This document shows, in pieces, positions 26,362 to 35,532 of a DNA stretch of 64,000 nucleotides. Source of the DNA: Paracoccaceae bacterium (GTDB taxonomy: Bacteria; Pseudomonadota; Alphaproteobacteria; Rhodobacterales; Rhodobacteraceae); NCBI GenBank assembly GCA_018607905.1, contig JABBAP010000024.1, positions 1-64,000 on the forward strand, read 5' to 3'. The number at the start of each line of letters is the position of its first letter. Within the stretch, counting starts at the first letter, position 1. The notes beneath the pieces are model-generated. The model saw only the letters and a program-made list of their open reading frames with translations. It was not told where the DNA came from and did not search any database. A program made the position numbers and the translations under genes.

Positions 26362-26406
26362 TTTGCCCCCTAGTCTTTCGCAAAACAAAGATGGGATAGG
26401 GATCGC

Positions 26407-28974
26407 ATGACCGATTTCGCGGATATCGCTGAAATCACAGCGACGGCTGAATTGCCTGCGTCCGAATATGGCGTGCGGGCCGAGGCGCTAAACAAATTGT
26501 TGAAGGTTGGCATGCCGATCCCACGTGGATTTGCAATTTCCAAGGCCGCAGTGCAGCGTTTGGCTGTGGGTGATGGGCCTGATTTGAGCGTGTTTGAGGA
26601 CGTTTTAAAACCGGGTGTTTTGTATTCGGTACGCCGTTCTCCTGAGCAGCGCAATTGGGGTGGTCCACGTGCCATTCTAAACATCGGAATGAACGATCAG
26701 ACGCGCGATGTTTTGGCGCGTGACATGGGGTTGGATCGCGCCAACGATATTTATTGCCGGTTCATTCGATCCTACGCGCTTAAGGTGGCGCGGTTGGATG
26801 AGGATGATCTGGAGGAACTGGTAGAAGAAGAATTCACCAATCGCGGACGTGATTTTGGCCGTTTGGCCACCGCATTGTTAGCGTTTTACGAAGACGAGCT
26901 GGATGAGTCGTTTCCACAAGATCCGAATGTGCAGATGCAGCAAGTTTTGCGGGCTGTCGCGCGGATGTGGGAAGGGACCACTGCACGGATTTTGCGCCAA
27001 GCACGGGGCGCGCCGATGGACGCAGGCCTTGGCCTGATTGTGCAGGATATGGCGTGGGCTGCCGGCGAAGGCGAATGTGGCGCTGGGTCTGCGCAATTTA
27101 CATCGTTGGCAACTGGAGAAGCGGGCACGCACGGACGTTATATCAGCGAAACGCATGGCCATGACGCCGTGACGGGGCGCGGAGGTGAGTTGTATTTGGG
27201 CCGGGATGATCGTGGGCTTTCATTGGAAGACGCGGCACCTGATGTGTTCGCGCAATTACGCGCCTTGTCGGCTAAGGCACGGGCTGTGTTAAAAGACGAG
27301 CCATTGTTGCAGTTCGCAGTTCAAGATGGTGCCGTCTGGGTTTTAGATATGCGCCCAGCGGATCGGTCGGGCCGTGCAGAGGTGGAAATTGCTGTTAATT
27401 TGGTGAAAGATGGATTGCTTACGAAGGCAGAGGCGCTACTGGCTGTGACGCCTGGATCATTGACCGAAATGTTGCATCGACAGATTGACCCAAAGGCCGA
27501 ATATTCGGTCCTGTCACATGGGATTGCAGCCAGCCCAGGGGCGAACTCTGGTAAGATTGTGTTCACCGCAGAAGCGGCCCAAGCTAGCGCGTCGCAGGGT
27601 GAAAATTGTATTTTGGTTCGGACCGAAACATCGCCCGAAGACATTCGTGGGATGCATTCTGCGCAGGGTATTTTGACGGCACGGGGCGGGATTACCAGCC
27701 ACGCGGCAGTTATTGCACGCGGACTAGGCCTGCCGTGCATTGTGGGTGCTTCGGATGTGGATATTGATCTTCGTCGTAAACGGTTTGAGCTGCCTGATGG
27801 GCGAAAATTTGGTGAAGGTGACGTGATAACGCTGGATGGTGCGACGGGGGAAGTAATTGAAGGCGCAACCGATTTGGTGGAGCCAGATTTGAGCGGTGCG
27901 TTTAATACGCTGTTGGATTGGACTGACGAGTACCGCAAGCTGGGTGTGCGTGCGAATGCAGACACCCCAAATGATGCGCGCCTTGCGCAGACGTTTCGGG
28001 TTGATGGCATAGGGTTGTGTCGCACAGAGCATATGTTTTTTGAGCCAGGTCGTTTGACCGCGATGCGTGAAATGATTTTTGCGGATCAGGATCAGGACCG
28101 TCAAGCCGCGCTTGACCGGTTGTTGCCAATGCAACGCGCTGATTTTGTTGAGTTATTTGAGACTATGGTTGGGCTACCTGTTTGCATTCGGTTGCTTGAT
28201 CCACCGCTGCACGAATTTTTGCCGCAGTCCTCTAATGAAATCCGTAGTTTGGCTGAGGCGATGGATTTACCGCTGGCCAAGGTGATGGCGCGCGCGGAGG
28301 ATTTGAGCGAATACAATCCAATGTTGGGATTGCGGGGTGTACGTTTGGGGCTAACGGTTCCGGGCATCTACGACATGCAAGCGCGCGCGATTTTTGAAGC
28401 CGCTGCGCAGGTTCAAGAAAGCCACGGGACCCAAATCAAGCCAGAAATTATGGTTCCACTGGTTTCAGCAAACAAAGAAGTCGAGATCGTTAAAGCGCGT
28501 GTGGATGTGGTTGCATCCGAAGTACAAATTGCGACAGGGCAACGTTTGGAATATTCCGTTGGTGTGATGGTTGAAACGCCGCGTGCTGCACTCAAGGCCG
28601 GGCGGATCGCGCAATATTCGGAATTTTTGAGCTTTGGGACCAATGATTTGACGCAGATGACTTACGGGTTGTCACGCGATGACGCGGGGCGATTCATGCG
28701 CGAATACGTGAACCGTGGCGTTTTTGCTGAGGACCCGTTTCATTCGATTGATTTGGACGCAGTTGGTGAGTTGATGACAATTGCAACCAAGCGGGCCAAA
28801 GATGCGCGCCCTGATATTGGGCTGGGGCTGTGCGGTGAGCACGGCGGTGATCCAGCGTCCGTCGCGTTTTGCCATAAAATCGGGTTGGATTACGTTTCGT
28901 GTTCACCCTACCGCGCGCCAGTGGCCCGTTTGGCAGCGGCGCAGGTTGCCATTCTCGAAGGTTTTGATCGCTGA
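26407..28974 (+). CDS. Pyruvate phosphate dikinase-like protein with degenerate ATP-binding domain
   Basis: 855 residues in PPDK order. The swivelling phosphohistidine domain is intact (ARGGITSHAAVIARGLGLP), and so is the C-terminal PEP/pyruvate barrel (GIGLCRTEHMFFEP, FLSFGTNDLTQMTYGLSRDD, GLCGEHGGDP). The N-terminal ATP-grasp part is altered: KGANLAEM is replaced by VRAEALNK, PGMMDTVLNLG by GGPRAILNIG, GVAFTRNPATGE by GSAQFTSLATGE, and the late LQTR by LDMR. ATP use is therefore doubtful, while PEP chemistry or PEP-dependent phosphotransfer may persist. PPDK proper interconverts pyruvate and PEP. It follows glyS by 141 bases and has its own candidate operator. Confidence 0.72.
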   Translation: MTDFADIAEITATAELPASEYGVRAEALNKLLKVGMPIPRGFAISKAAVQRLAVGDGPDLSVFEDVLKPGVLYSVRRSPEQRNWGGPRAILNIGMNDQTRDVLARDMGLDRANDIYCRFIRSYALKVARLDEDDLEELVEEEFTNRGRDFGRLATALLAFYEDELDESFPQDPNVQMQQVLRAVARMWEGTTARILRQARGAPMDAGLGLIVQDMAWAAGEGECGAGSAQFTSLATGEAGTHGRYISETHGHDAVTGRGGELYLGRDDRGLSLEDAAPDVFAQLRALSAKARAVLKDEPLLQFAVQDGAVWVLDMRPADRSGRAEVEIAVNLVKDGLLTKAEALLAVTPGSLTEMLHRQIDPKAEYSVLSHGIAASPGANSGKIVFTAEAAQASASQGENCILVRTETSPEDIRGMHSAQGILTARGGITSHAAVIARGLGLPCIVGASDVDIDLRRKRFELPDGRKFGEGDVITLDGATGEVIEGATDLVEPDLSGAFNTLLDWTDEYRKLGVRANADTPNDARLAQTFRVDGIGLCRTEHMFFEPGRLTAMREMIFADQDQDRQAALDRLLPMQRADFVELFETMVGLPVCIRLLDPPLHEFLPQSSNEIRSLAEAMDLPLAKVMARAEDLSEYNPMLGLRGVRLGLTVPGIYDMQARAIFEAAAQVQESHGTQIKPEIMVPLVSANKEVEIVKARVDVVASEVQIATGQRLEYSVGVMVETPRAALKAGRIAQYSEFLSFGTNDLTQMTYGLSRDDAGRFMREYVNRGVFAEDPFHSIDLDAVGELMTIATKRAKDARPDIGLGLCGEHGGDPASVAFCHKIGLDYVSCSPYRAPVARLAAAQVAILEGFDR

Positions 28975-29134
28975 TTGAAAGTCGCAATCGCGCTCGCGAA
29001 TGATCTTTTTCCAAGCAATTTTCATAAAACTAGGCTTTTGATAGAATTTGGTTTAAGAACCCTCTGTAAGTTTTGGGAAGAAGGACGTGCGAGTTTGGCA
29101 TCTGCCGCTAAATGAGCGCGAGTGAGTACGTGTA

Positions 29135-29854
29135 ATGAAGCTGCTGCCAAATTTGAAATCCGCAAAACTTGCGGTGTATGCCACTATTTTAATGGCCTTT
29201 TGTGCCCCTGCGACGTTTGCTGCGGATGACGCCGCATTTGAACCTGTGAACAAGATTCTGTCTCAAGAACGTCGCTTGCTGATGGCGCTTGGAACGAATC
29301 GGGCCAAAAAAATTGCAGGAATTGGCAGCAAATCTATCGTACGGATAGCAAGTTGGTCAAAGCCGAAGGCCGAAAAAGCTAAAGTTAAGGCTGAAAATGG
29401 CGGTGGTTCTGTGCAGGTGGTTTCTAGCTTTAAGCAACTGAGCAATGAGCCGCGTGCAAAGGGCGGGGCCGAATGGGCTTGCCTTACTGAGGCGCTGTAT
29501 TTTGAGGCCCGTGGTGAAAGTTTCAAAGGAATCTCTGCAGTTGCTGAAGTTATAATAAATCGTCAAAAGTCTTCTCGTTTTCCGAATTCGGTTTGTGCTG
29601 TGATTAGCCAAGGCGTTGGTGGTAAACGTGGCTGCCAGTTTTCATATAAATGTGATGGGAAAGCCGAAGTTTATCACGAGCCGAAGGCCTATGCCCGGGT
29701 CGCAAAAATGGCCAAGTTGAAATTAGAGGGTCGTTTGACGAAAGTGACTGGCGGCGCGTTGTTCTATCATACCACGGCTGTTCGCCCGAGCTGGTCGCGA
29801 AAGTTCCGTCGTACAGCACAAGTTGGTGTACATTTGTTTTACAAACCAAGTTAA
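29135..29854 (+). CDS. Secreted cell wall hydrolase, SleB/CwlJ type
   Basis: 239 residues. A signal peptide (about 1-29, ending ATFA) is followed by a lysine-rich linker, then the SleB-type domain: CLTEALYFEARGES with its catalytic glutamate, AVAEVIINRQ, FPNSVCAVISQ and CQFSYKCDG, ending TGGALFYHT. These domains act as lytic transglycosylases or amidases on peptidoglycan. In non-sporulating Alphaproteobacteria they probably serve wall remodelling. It converges with the CAP-domain gene 12 bases away. Confidence 0.85.
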   Translation: MKLLPNLKSAKLAVYATILMAFCAPATFAADDAAFEPVNKILSQERRLLMALGTNRAKKIAGIGSKSIVRIASWSKPKAEKAKVKAENGGGSVQVVSSFKQLSNEPRAKGGAEWACLTEALYFEARGESFKGISAVAEVIINRQKSSRFPNSVCAVISQGVGGKRGCQFSYKCDGKAEVYHEPKAYARVAKMAKLKLEGRLTKVTGGALFYHTTAVRPSWSRKFRRTAQVGVHLFYKPS

Positions 29855-29866
29855 ACGTCATTTAAA

Positions 29867-30487
29867 TTAGTTACTAAACACCTGCGTAATGTAGATTTTT
29901 CCGCAATTGGGCGCTGTTTCATCAAAAACTAGAGCAGCGGCCATACGCCCTGCATAGCGCGAGTGTATGTTTTGGCGATGCCCTTTTGACGCCATCCACG
30001 ACTTGGTAACGTCTTGTGCAAGGCTCGCGTAAGTGTGTGCAGCTATGGGTTTGCCCGTTTTTGAATTCTTAAATTTGCAAGCGGCCTGATCGACAATGCG
30101 AAATGGTACACGGTTTCCAAATCGATAACGGTTTTGAAGCGCGATGTTCTCCGCCAACCAGCGCCACTTTAAGTTTACGAGTTTCGCGCGCGCTTTTACT
30201 GTGCGCGCATTGTCGGCGCGAGAGTTGTGGCTGAATACTTTGGTTTTGGCCATATTTCGACTGTGAATCAAAGCGGCCTTTCGCAAGGTCGCATGGGTGC
30301 CCAGTGATGCTTTACCCACTTTACAGCGTTCATAGTTTGTGGCCAATAACAGGGCTTGCGTAAAAAGTTTTTGATCTGGTTTTGACGGTATCGTGTCAGA
30401 AAACTTTGAGCCAAAGTTGGGCTCGTCGCAAGCTGACGAGGCGCCTGCGACGGCACAAAAAATAGTGGTAATGGCGAGTTTTTTCAT
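29867..30487 (-). CDS. Secreted CAP/SCP-domain protein
   Basis: 206 residues with a signal peptide ending near ASSAC. The CAP fold is marked by TLRKAALIHSRNMAK, the FSHNSR stretch, AENIALQNR and the late SWMASKGHRQNIHSRYAG. The two histidines and acidic residues of these segments line the shared CAP cavity, sometimes metal binding. Function in bacteria is largely unknown. The cysteine after the signal region (SSAC) resembles a lipobox only weakly. It is convergent with the SleB-like gene. Confidence 0.82.
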   Translation of the reverse strand: MKKLAITTIFCAVAGASSACDEPNFGSKFSDTIPSKPDQKLFTQALLLATNYERCKVGKASLGTHATLRKAALIHSRNMAKTKVFSHNSRADNARTVKARAKLVNLKWRWLAENIALQNRYRFGNRVPFRIVDQAACKFKNSKTGKPIAAHTYASLAQDVTKSWMASKGHRQNIHSRYAGRMAAALVFDETAPNCGKIYITQVFSN

Positions 30488-30594
30488 GAGTTCAGTTTAG
30501 CGTGTTTGTTCGTCGCGTCTATTGAGATGTTAGATTTGGTTGTTTTGTTGGTGTTGCAAGGTTAGATGCAAGGAAATTGGGCACGGAGATGGGC

Positions 30595-31488
30595 ATGGTG
30601 GATGAAACTGAATTGGCGTTTGCCTCTCTGGAAGCACGATCCGTCGCCAGTTCGAAGGGTGAACCGCGCGATCGGATTGCGGTACGTGATTACACTAAAT
30701 CAGTAGAAATTGGGGCGTTTCAGGCCGAACGGGGCGTTACGCAAGGGTTGCGATTTAATGTGGTGCTAGAGGTCGCGCGACATGATGGTGCAGCGAGCGA
30801 CGATGTGGATAACGTGCTATCGTATGATACGATCACCGAAGCGATTGAGGCGGAGTTAGCGGCGGAACGCCTTAACCTGTTAGAGACATTGGCCGAACGG
30901 ATTGCCGCGCATATTTTGGCGCATGCGTTGGCGGTACGGGTGTTTGTGCGGATTGAGAAGACAGAACGTGGTTCTGGGTCTTTGGGCGTGGAAATCGTAC
31001 GGATCAGTGATGACGATAGAACGACATCTGCCGGCGTATTGGTTTGCCCAGTCGTTGTGTTTTTACCAAATACAATTATCGGATCGAACGAACTAGTTGC
31101 TTGGCTGGACAAAGCTGAGGCGATGGATGCTCCAGTTGTTATTTGCGTAGAGCCAGAACGTGCTGCAATTCTGACAGGGCGAGATGAAGCGGATCAGCGG
31201 TTGGTCTTGTTAGCAATCGAGCAGGCGGCGTGGATCTTGGCTGCAAAAGATCAGCGTTGCGTTGTTGTTGGCACGCGAACAGAACTGGATTGGGCAATGA
31301 AAAATGGCCAAATGTCTGTTTGGGCACCGTCCCGGATCGTAATGGATGCGGTGAACCCGCCGGCTGGGAACGATTCTGTTGGCTTGGCGTTGTGGTTTGG
31401 CCGAGAATTTTCTGCGCAACGGGTTTTAGCGTGTGGCGATGTGGGTGATCCGCGTTTAGATGTGGTGCAATCACCAACTGCGATGTAG
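30595..31488 (+). CDS. folB: Dihydroneopterin aldolase with long C-terminal extension
   Basis: 297 residues against about 120 for a plain FolB. Residues 28-137 are FolB-like: DRIAVRDYTKSVEIGAF, NVVLEVARHDG, DNVLSYDTITEAIE and LLETLAERIAAHIL with VRVFVRIEKTE. The remaining 160 residues show an alpha/beta pattern (VVFLPNTIIGSNELVAW, WILAAKDQRCVVVGT) of unknown role. FolB cleaves dihydroneopterin to hydroxymethyl-dihydropterin. ATG at 30595 has GGAG six bases before it; ATG at 30589 and TTG at 30577 also fit the frame. folP lies three genes downstream. Confidence 0.83.
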   Translation: MVDETELAFASLEARSVASSKGEPRDRIAVRDYTKSVEIGAFQAERGVTQGLRFNVVLEVARHDGAASDDVDNVLSYDTITEAIEAELAAERLNLLETLAERIAAHILAHALAVRVFVRIEKTERGSGSLGVEIVRISDDDRTTSAGVLVCPVVVFLPNTIIGSNELVAWLDKAEAMDAPVVICVEPERAAILTGRDEADQRLVLLAIEQAAWILAAKDQRCVVVGTRTELDWAMKNGQMSVWAPSRIVMDAVNPPAGNDSVGLALWFGREFSAQRVLACGDVGDPRLDVVQSPTAM

Positions 31489-31512
31489 CGTAATGCGAAA
31501 AGGGCGCAGGCA

Positions 31513-32709
31513 GTGAAGTTTGATCCAATAAAGTCTGAAAAGAGCTTACTGGCGTTGCTTGCTGGTATCGTGATGTTGGCGCCGTTTGCGATTGATGCGT
31601 ATTTACCTGCTTTGGGAATTATCGCGCGTGATTTGATGGCGTCCGAAGCGGTGATTCAATATTCGATTGGTTCATTTTTGTTTGGAACGGCGCTTGGGCC
31701 GTTGCTTGCGGGCCCGTTAAGTGACGCGATTGGGCGCAGACCTGTGTTGATATTCGGCTTGATTGGCTTCGCAATTTTTTCAGGTGCTTGCGCCTTGGTG
31801 CAAAGCGGTGAAACGCTTGTGGTTTTTCGATTTTTCCAAGCCTTGACAGGGAGCGCATCGCTGTTGGCTGGGCGGGCCTTGATGGCAGATTTATATTCTG
31901 GGGATGAGCTGTCCAAGAAACAATCGATCATTATGATGGTTATGGTAATAGCGCCGATGGTGGCTCCTATATTAGGGGGGTGGGTTTCGGGCAACTGGGG
32001 CTGGCGTTACATCTTTTGGGGCTTGGCGATTGGTGCAGTTGCGGCAGGTATTGTTAGTTTTTTGCGATTGCCTGAAACATTGGCGCAGGAAAGACGCAAT
32101 CCAATGGCTTTGGGTCAGGTTTTGAAAGGGTATTTCAGTATTCTGAAAAACCGTGTCGCGATGATGTATCTATTGGCATTGGCGTTCATGAATGGAGTGT
32201 TCTTTGTGTATGTCGCGGCGACACCGTTTTTGTATATTGAAACATATGGCCTGTCGGTTCAGGGTTATGCGTGGATGTTTGGGGCAGGAGCACTGCTGGC
32301 CGGGATCTCAAATTTTTTGAACATCTTTGTTGTTGGGTTAATTGGATTTCGAGAAACTCTAGTGTGGCAGGGAATGCTCACAATGGTGTGCGGTGTTGTT
32401 CTGTTTTGTGGTGCATTTGGATTATTTGACCGTTGGGCGATTTACGGACCAGGGTTGATGATGATGCCGTTGCTGCATTTAATCGGGAACAATGCGCTCA
32501 CTGGAGTGATGGATCAATTCGATGCGCGCAAGGGAACAGCGTCGGCATTTGCAATGTCTGCGCGATTTGCATTTGGAATGATCGCGGTGGCGATTGTAGG
32601 CGCGTTTCAAGGGTCAGTTGAAACGCGCTATGGGTTGATTCTATTCGTGTTTGCTGCTTTGGCGGGTGTAAGCGCGCAGATGGCCGTGCGCTGGGATAAA
32701 AACGGGTAG
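31513..32709 (+). CDS. Bcr/CflA-type multidrug MFS exporter
   Basis: 398 residues, twelve predicted helices. APFAIDAYLPALGIIARDL in helix 1 and LAGPLSDAIGRRPVLIFGL in loop 2-3 are the Bcr/CflA signature, with APMVAPILGGWV in helix 5 (antiporter motif). Family members export bicyclomycin, chloramphenicol or sulfonamides by proton antiport; the substrate here is unknown. The GTG start lies 25 bases after folB. Its place between folB and folP is notable, because folP is the sulfonamide target. Confidence 0.87.
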   Translation: MKFDPIKSEKSLLALLAGIVMLAPFAIDAYLPALGIIARDLMASEAVIQYSIGSFLFGTALGPLLAGPLSDAIGRRPVLIFGLIGFAIFSGACALVQSGETLVVFRFFQALTGSASLLAGRALMADLYSGDELSKKQSIIMMVMVIAPMVAPILGGWVSGNWGWRYIFWGLAIGAVAAGIVSFLRLPETLAQERRNPMALGQVLKGYFSILKNRVAMMYLLALAFMNGVFFVYVAATPFLYIETYGLSVQGYAWMFGAGALLAGISNFLNIFVVGLIGFRETLVWQGMLTMVCGVVLFCGAFGLFDRWAIYGPGLMMMPLLHLIGNNALTGVMDQFDARKGTASAFAMSARFAFGMIAVAIVGAFQGSVETRYGLILFVFAALAGVSAQMAVRWDKNG

Positions 32710-32713
32710 CTGC

Positions 32714-33169
32714 GTGGATCTAGACGTCACAATTCGGGAAATGCGCGGGTCGGACCAAGACTTGTGGTTGGGGATGTACCGCAAGTTGTGGGCGAACCAT
32801 TCTGACGAAGCATTATTGGCCGAAATTGGGCGCGTTGGTGCATCGTCAAAGCGATCTGCATTTGTCGCTGAATCGCAAGATGGGATTGCTTTGGGCTTTG
32901 CTGAATACGCACTGCGCGACTATGCCAATGGATGCAATTCACAACCTGTGCCGTTTTTAGAAGGTGTATGGGTGGATGATGCGTATCGCGGGCAAGGTAT
33001 TGCGAAAGCTTTGATTGATTTCCTTATAACGCGGGCGGAACGGGCCGGGTTTACCGAATTTGGATCTGATGTAGAACTATCGAATTATTCGTCGCAATTG
33101 ATGCATGAGAGATTGGGGTTCGAGCAAACAGAAAAGGTAATTTATTACCGAAAGGTTTTGGGGTCATGA
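32714..33169 (+). CDS. GNAT acetyltransferase, aminoglycoside 6'-N-acetyltransferase-like
   Basis: 151 residues. GFAEYALRDYANGC, PFLEGVWVDDAYRGQGIAKALI (acetyl-CoA loop) and ELSNYSSQLMHERLGFEQTE follow the AAC(6') branch typified by AAC(6')-Ig, which acetylates aminoglycosides. Chromosomal homologues may have other substrates, so resistance is not implied. GTG start at 32714, four bases after the exporter stop; its stop overlaps folP by ATGA. Confidence 0.78.
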   Translation: MDLDVTIREMRGSDQDLWLGMYRKLWANHSDEALLAEIGRVGASSKRSAFVAESQDGIALGFAEYALRDYANGCNSQPVPFLEGVWVDDAYRGQGIAKALIDFLITRAERAGFTEFGSDVELSNYSSQLMHERLGFEQTEKVIYYRKVLGS

Positions 33170-34170
33170 ACGCCTTTTACTATCGTCCCATCGCGCAGAC
33201 AGATCGGCATCGCTCTGCGGGTGCATTGGCATTGGCTGGCGGGTGGAGTTGGTTCACCCATGTCGAGCGGTTGTCCCGAGAGGCGGCGCCTGAAATTATT
33301 CCAGCGGCGGCTGTTCCAGAAGCCGAGTTGCGCCATTTTGTGAACCGTCGGGGATTGGTTTGTGGGTTGGCAATGGATACGCCACGGATCATGGGGATTT
33401 TGAACGCCACGCCTGACAGCTTTTCGGATGGTGGATTGCACAACAGTTTTGAAGGGGCCGTGAAGCGTGGATTTGAGATGGCTGCAAATGGGGCAGATAT
33501 CTTTGATATCGGGGGCGAAAGTACGCGCCCTGGTGCTGTGTTTGTACCACCAGAAGAGGAAATCGCGCGAACTGTTCCAGTGATCAAAGCGCTGCGTGCT
33601 GGTGGGTTTGATTTGCCGATATCGATTGATACACGTAAAGCGGCAGTTGCGGATGCCGCGTTAAGTGCGGGGGCTGGCATGTTCAACGATGTAACGGCCT
33701 TCACATATGATGAAGACAGCGCATCCGTCGCCGCCAAACATGGCGCATCGGCGTGTTTGATGCATGCTCAGGGCGATCCGAAGACGATGCAGGATGATCC
33801 GCATTATGATAATGTGCTGCTAGATGTTTACGATCATTTAGCGGCGCGTGTGGCGTATGCCGAACGGCACGGAATTGCGCGTGGGCAAATCGTCGTTGAT
33901 GTGGGTATCGGGTTTGGCAAGACGATTGAGCACAATATGGCGTTGATCCGCGGCATGTCGTTGTTTCATGGTTTGGGATGCGTCGTTTTGCTGGGTGTTT
34001 CGCGCAAACGTTTCATCGGCGTGATCGGGAATGCGCAGGAAGCGGCCGACCGAGTGGCAGGGAGCATTGCCCTGGGGCTTGAAGCGGTGCGCCAAGGTGT
34101 GCAGATATTACGGGTGCACGACATAAAAGAGACAAAACAAGCAATTAGCCTGTGGCAAGCCACGCGGTAA
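33166..34170 (+). CDS. folP: Dihydropteroate synthase
   Basis: 334 residues. After an N-terminal extension of about 65 residues comes the TIM barrel: RIMGILNATPDSFSDGG, DIGGESTRPGA, ISIDTRKAAVADAAL and GIGFGKTIEHN, with VLLGVSRKRFIG near the end. It joins p-aminobenzoate to hydroxymethyl-dihydropterin pyrophosphate and is the target of sulfonamides. The extension is not recognised and may be a lineage feature. folB lies upstream in the same run; glmM follows by 18 bases. Confidence 0.95.
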   Translation: MNAFYYRPIAQTDRHRSAGALALAGGWSWFTHVERLSREAAPEIIPAAAVPEAELRHFVNRRGLVCGLAMDTPRIMGILNATPDSFSDGGLHNSFEGAVKRGFEMAANGADIFDIGGESTRPGAVFVPPEEEIARTVPVIKALRAGGFDLPISIDTRKAAVADAALSAGAGMFNDVTAFTYDEDSASVAAKHGASACLMHAQGDPKTMQDDPHYDNVLLDVYDHLAARVAYAERHGIARGQIVVDVGIGFGKTIEHNMALIRGMSLFHGLGCVVLLGVSRKRFIGVIGNAQEAADRVAGSIALGLEAVRQGVQILRVHDIKETKQAISLWQATR

Positions 34171-34188
34171 AGCGGGCGAGGAGAGTAG

Positions 34189-35532
34189 ATGACACGTAAA
34201 TTATTTGGCACCGATGGTGTGCGCGGGCGAGCGAACAGCTATCCGATGACTGCGGATATGGCGCTAAAGTTGGCAGCAGCGGCGGGGCGGTATTTTCGCA
34301 AAGACCAAAAAGAGCATCGCGTTGTGATTGGCAAAGACACTCGGCGATCCAGTTATATGTTTGAGTATGCGATGACAGGTGGATTTACGTCTACTGGGAT
34401 GAATGTTTTCTTGCTCGGGCCTGTGCCGACACCCGCGGTTGGGATGTTAACGCGATCCATGCGGGCAGACGTTGGTGTTATGATTTCTGCGTCGCATAAT
34501 CCACACCATGACAATGGGATCAAGTTTTTCGGGCCAGATGGATACAAACTTTCAGATACTGCGGAGGCCGAGATTGAAGAGCTGGTGATGGGTGAAATTG
34601 ATTTGGCCAAGCCGGAGAATATCGGCAGCGCGAAACGGATTGATGATGCACTGGGTCGATACATCGAATTTGCTAAAACCGCGTTTCCCAATCAGAATCT
34701 GCTGAACGGTTTGAAAGTGGTCGTGGATTGCGCAAATGGGGCCGCATATAAGGCCGCGCCGATTGTGCTGTGGGAGCTGGGCGCAGAGGTTATTACCGTC
34801 GGCGTGACACCAAACGGATTTAACATCAATGATGGGTGCGGGTCGACCTATCCTGACACAGCAGCAGAGGCTGTTGTGGCGCATGGGGCGGATGTGGGGA
34901 TCTGTTTGGATGGTGATGCGGATCGTTTGATGCTGATCGACGAGAAAGGTCAAGTGGCCGATGGCGATCAGATTATGGGTCTAATTGCGCAAAAATGGGC
35001 GTCTGAGGGGCGATTGGCGAACAATACGCTCGTGGCGACTGTGATGTCGAACATGGGACTTGAAAAACACATGGAGGCGCAGGGGCTGAACATGTTGCGC
35101 ACAAATGTGGGTGACCGATATGTCGTGCAGGCTATGCGTGAAGGTGGATTTAACCTTGGTGGAGAGCAATCGGGGCATATTGTCATGCGCGATTTCGTGA
35201 CCACGGGTGATGGATTGATCGCTGGATTGCAGTTTTTGGGAGCGTTGGTGCAATCAGGAAAGAAAGCATCGGAATTGGCGCGCGTATTTGAGCCGTATCC
35301 GCAGATTCTGGAAAACGTGCGCTATGGTGACGGTGCTGATCCAATGGATAGTGCAATTGTGAAGCAGGCAATTGCAGATGGCGAAGCAGCACTTGCGAAG
35401 AACGGACGGTTGTTGATCCGCAAGTCAGGCACCGAACCGTTGGTGCGCGTGATGGGTGAATGTGAAGATGCTGGTCTGTTAAAACAGGTTATTACGGATA
35501 TTGCAGGTGCAGTTCGCGCGGCGGCGCGATAA
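34189..35532 (+). CDS. glmM: Phosphoglucosamine mutase
   Basis: 447 residues. KLFGTDGVRGRANSYPMT, the phosphoserine loop MISASHNPHHDNGIKFFG, the metal loop CLDGDADRLMLID, GGEQSGHIV and the C-terminal IRKSGTEPLVRVM identify GlmM. It converts glucosamine-6-phosphate to glucosamine-1-phosphate for UDP-GlcNAc. folP followed by glmM is a widely conserved order. The stop directly abuts the convergent purD stop, leaving no room for a separate terminator. Confidence 0.97.
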   Translation: MTRKLFGTDGVRGRANSYPMTADMALKLAAAAGRYFRKDQKEHRVVIGKDTRRSSYMFEYAMTGGFTSTGMNVFLLGPVPTPAVGMLTRSMRADVGVMISASHNPHHDNGIKFFGPDGYKLSDTAEAEIEELVMGEIDLAKPENIGSAKRIDDALGRYIEFAKTAFPNQNLLNGLKVVVDCANGAAYKAAPIVLWELGAEVITVGVTPNGFNINDGCGSTYPDTAAEAVVAHGADVGICLDGDADRLMLIDEKGQVADGDQIMGLIAQKWASEGRLANNTLVATVMSNMGLEKHMEAQGLNMLRTNVGDRYVVQAMREGGFNLGGEQSGHIVMRDFVTTGDGLIAGLQFLGALVQSGKKASELARVFEPYPQILENVRYGDGADPMDSAIVKQAIADGEAALAKNGRLLIRKSGTEPLVRVMGECEDAGLLKQVITDIAGAVRAAAR

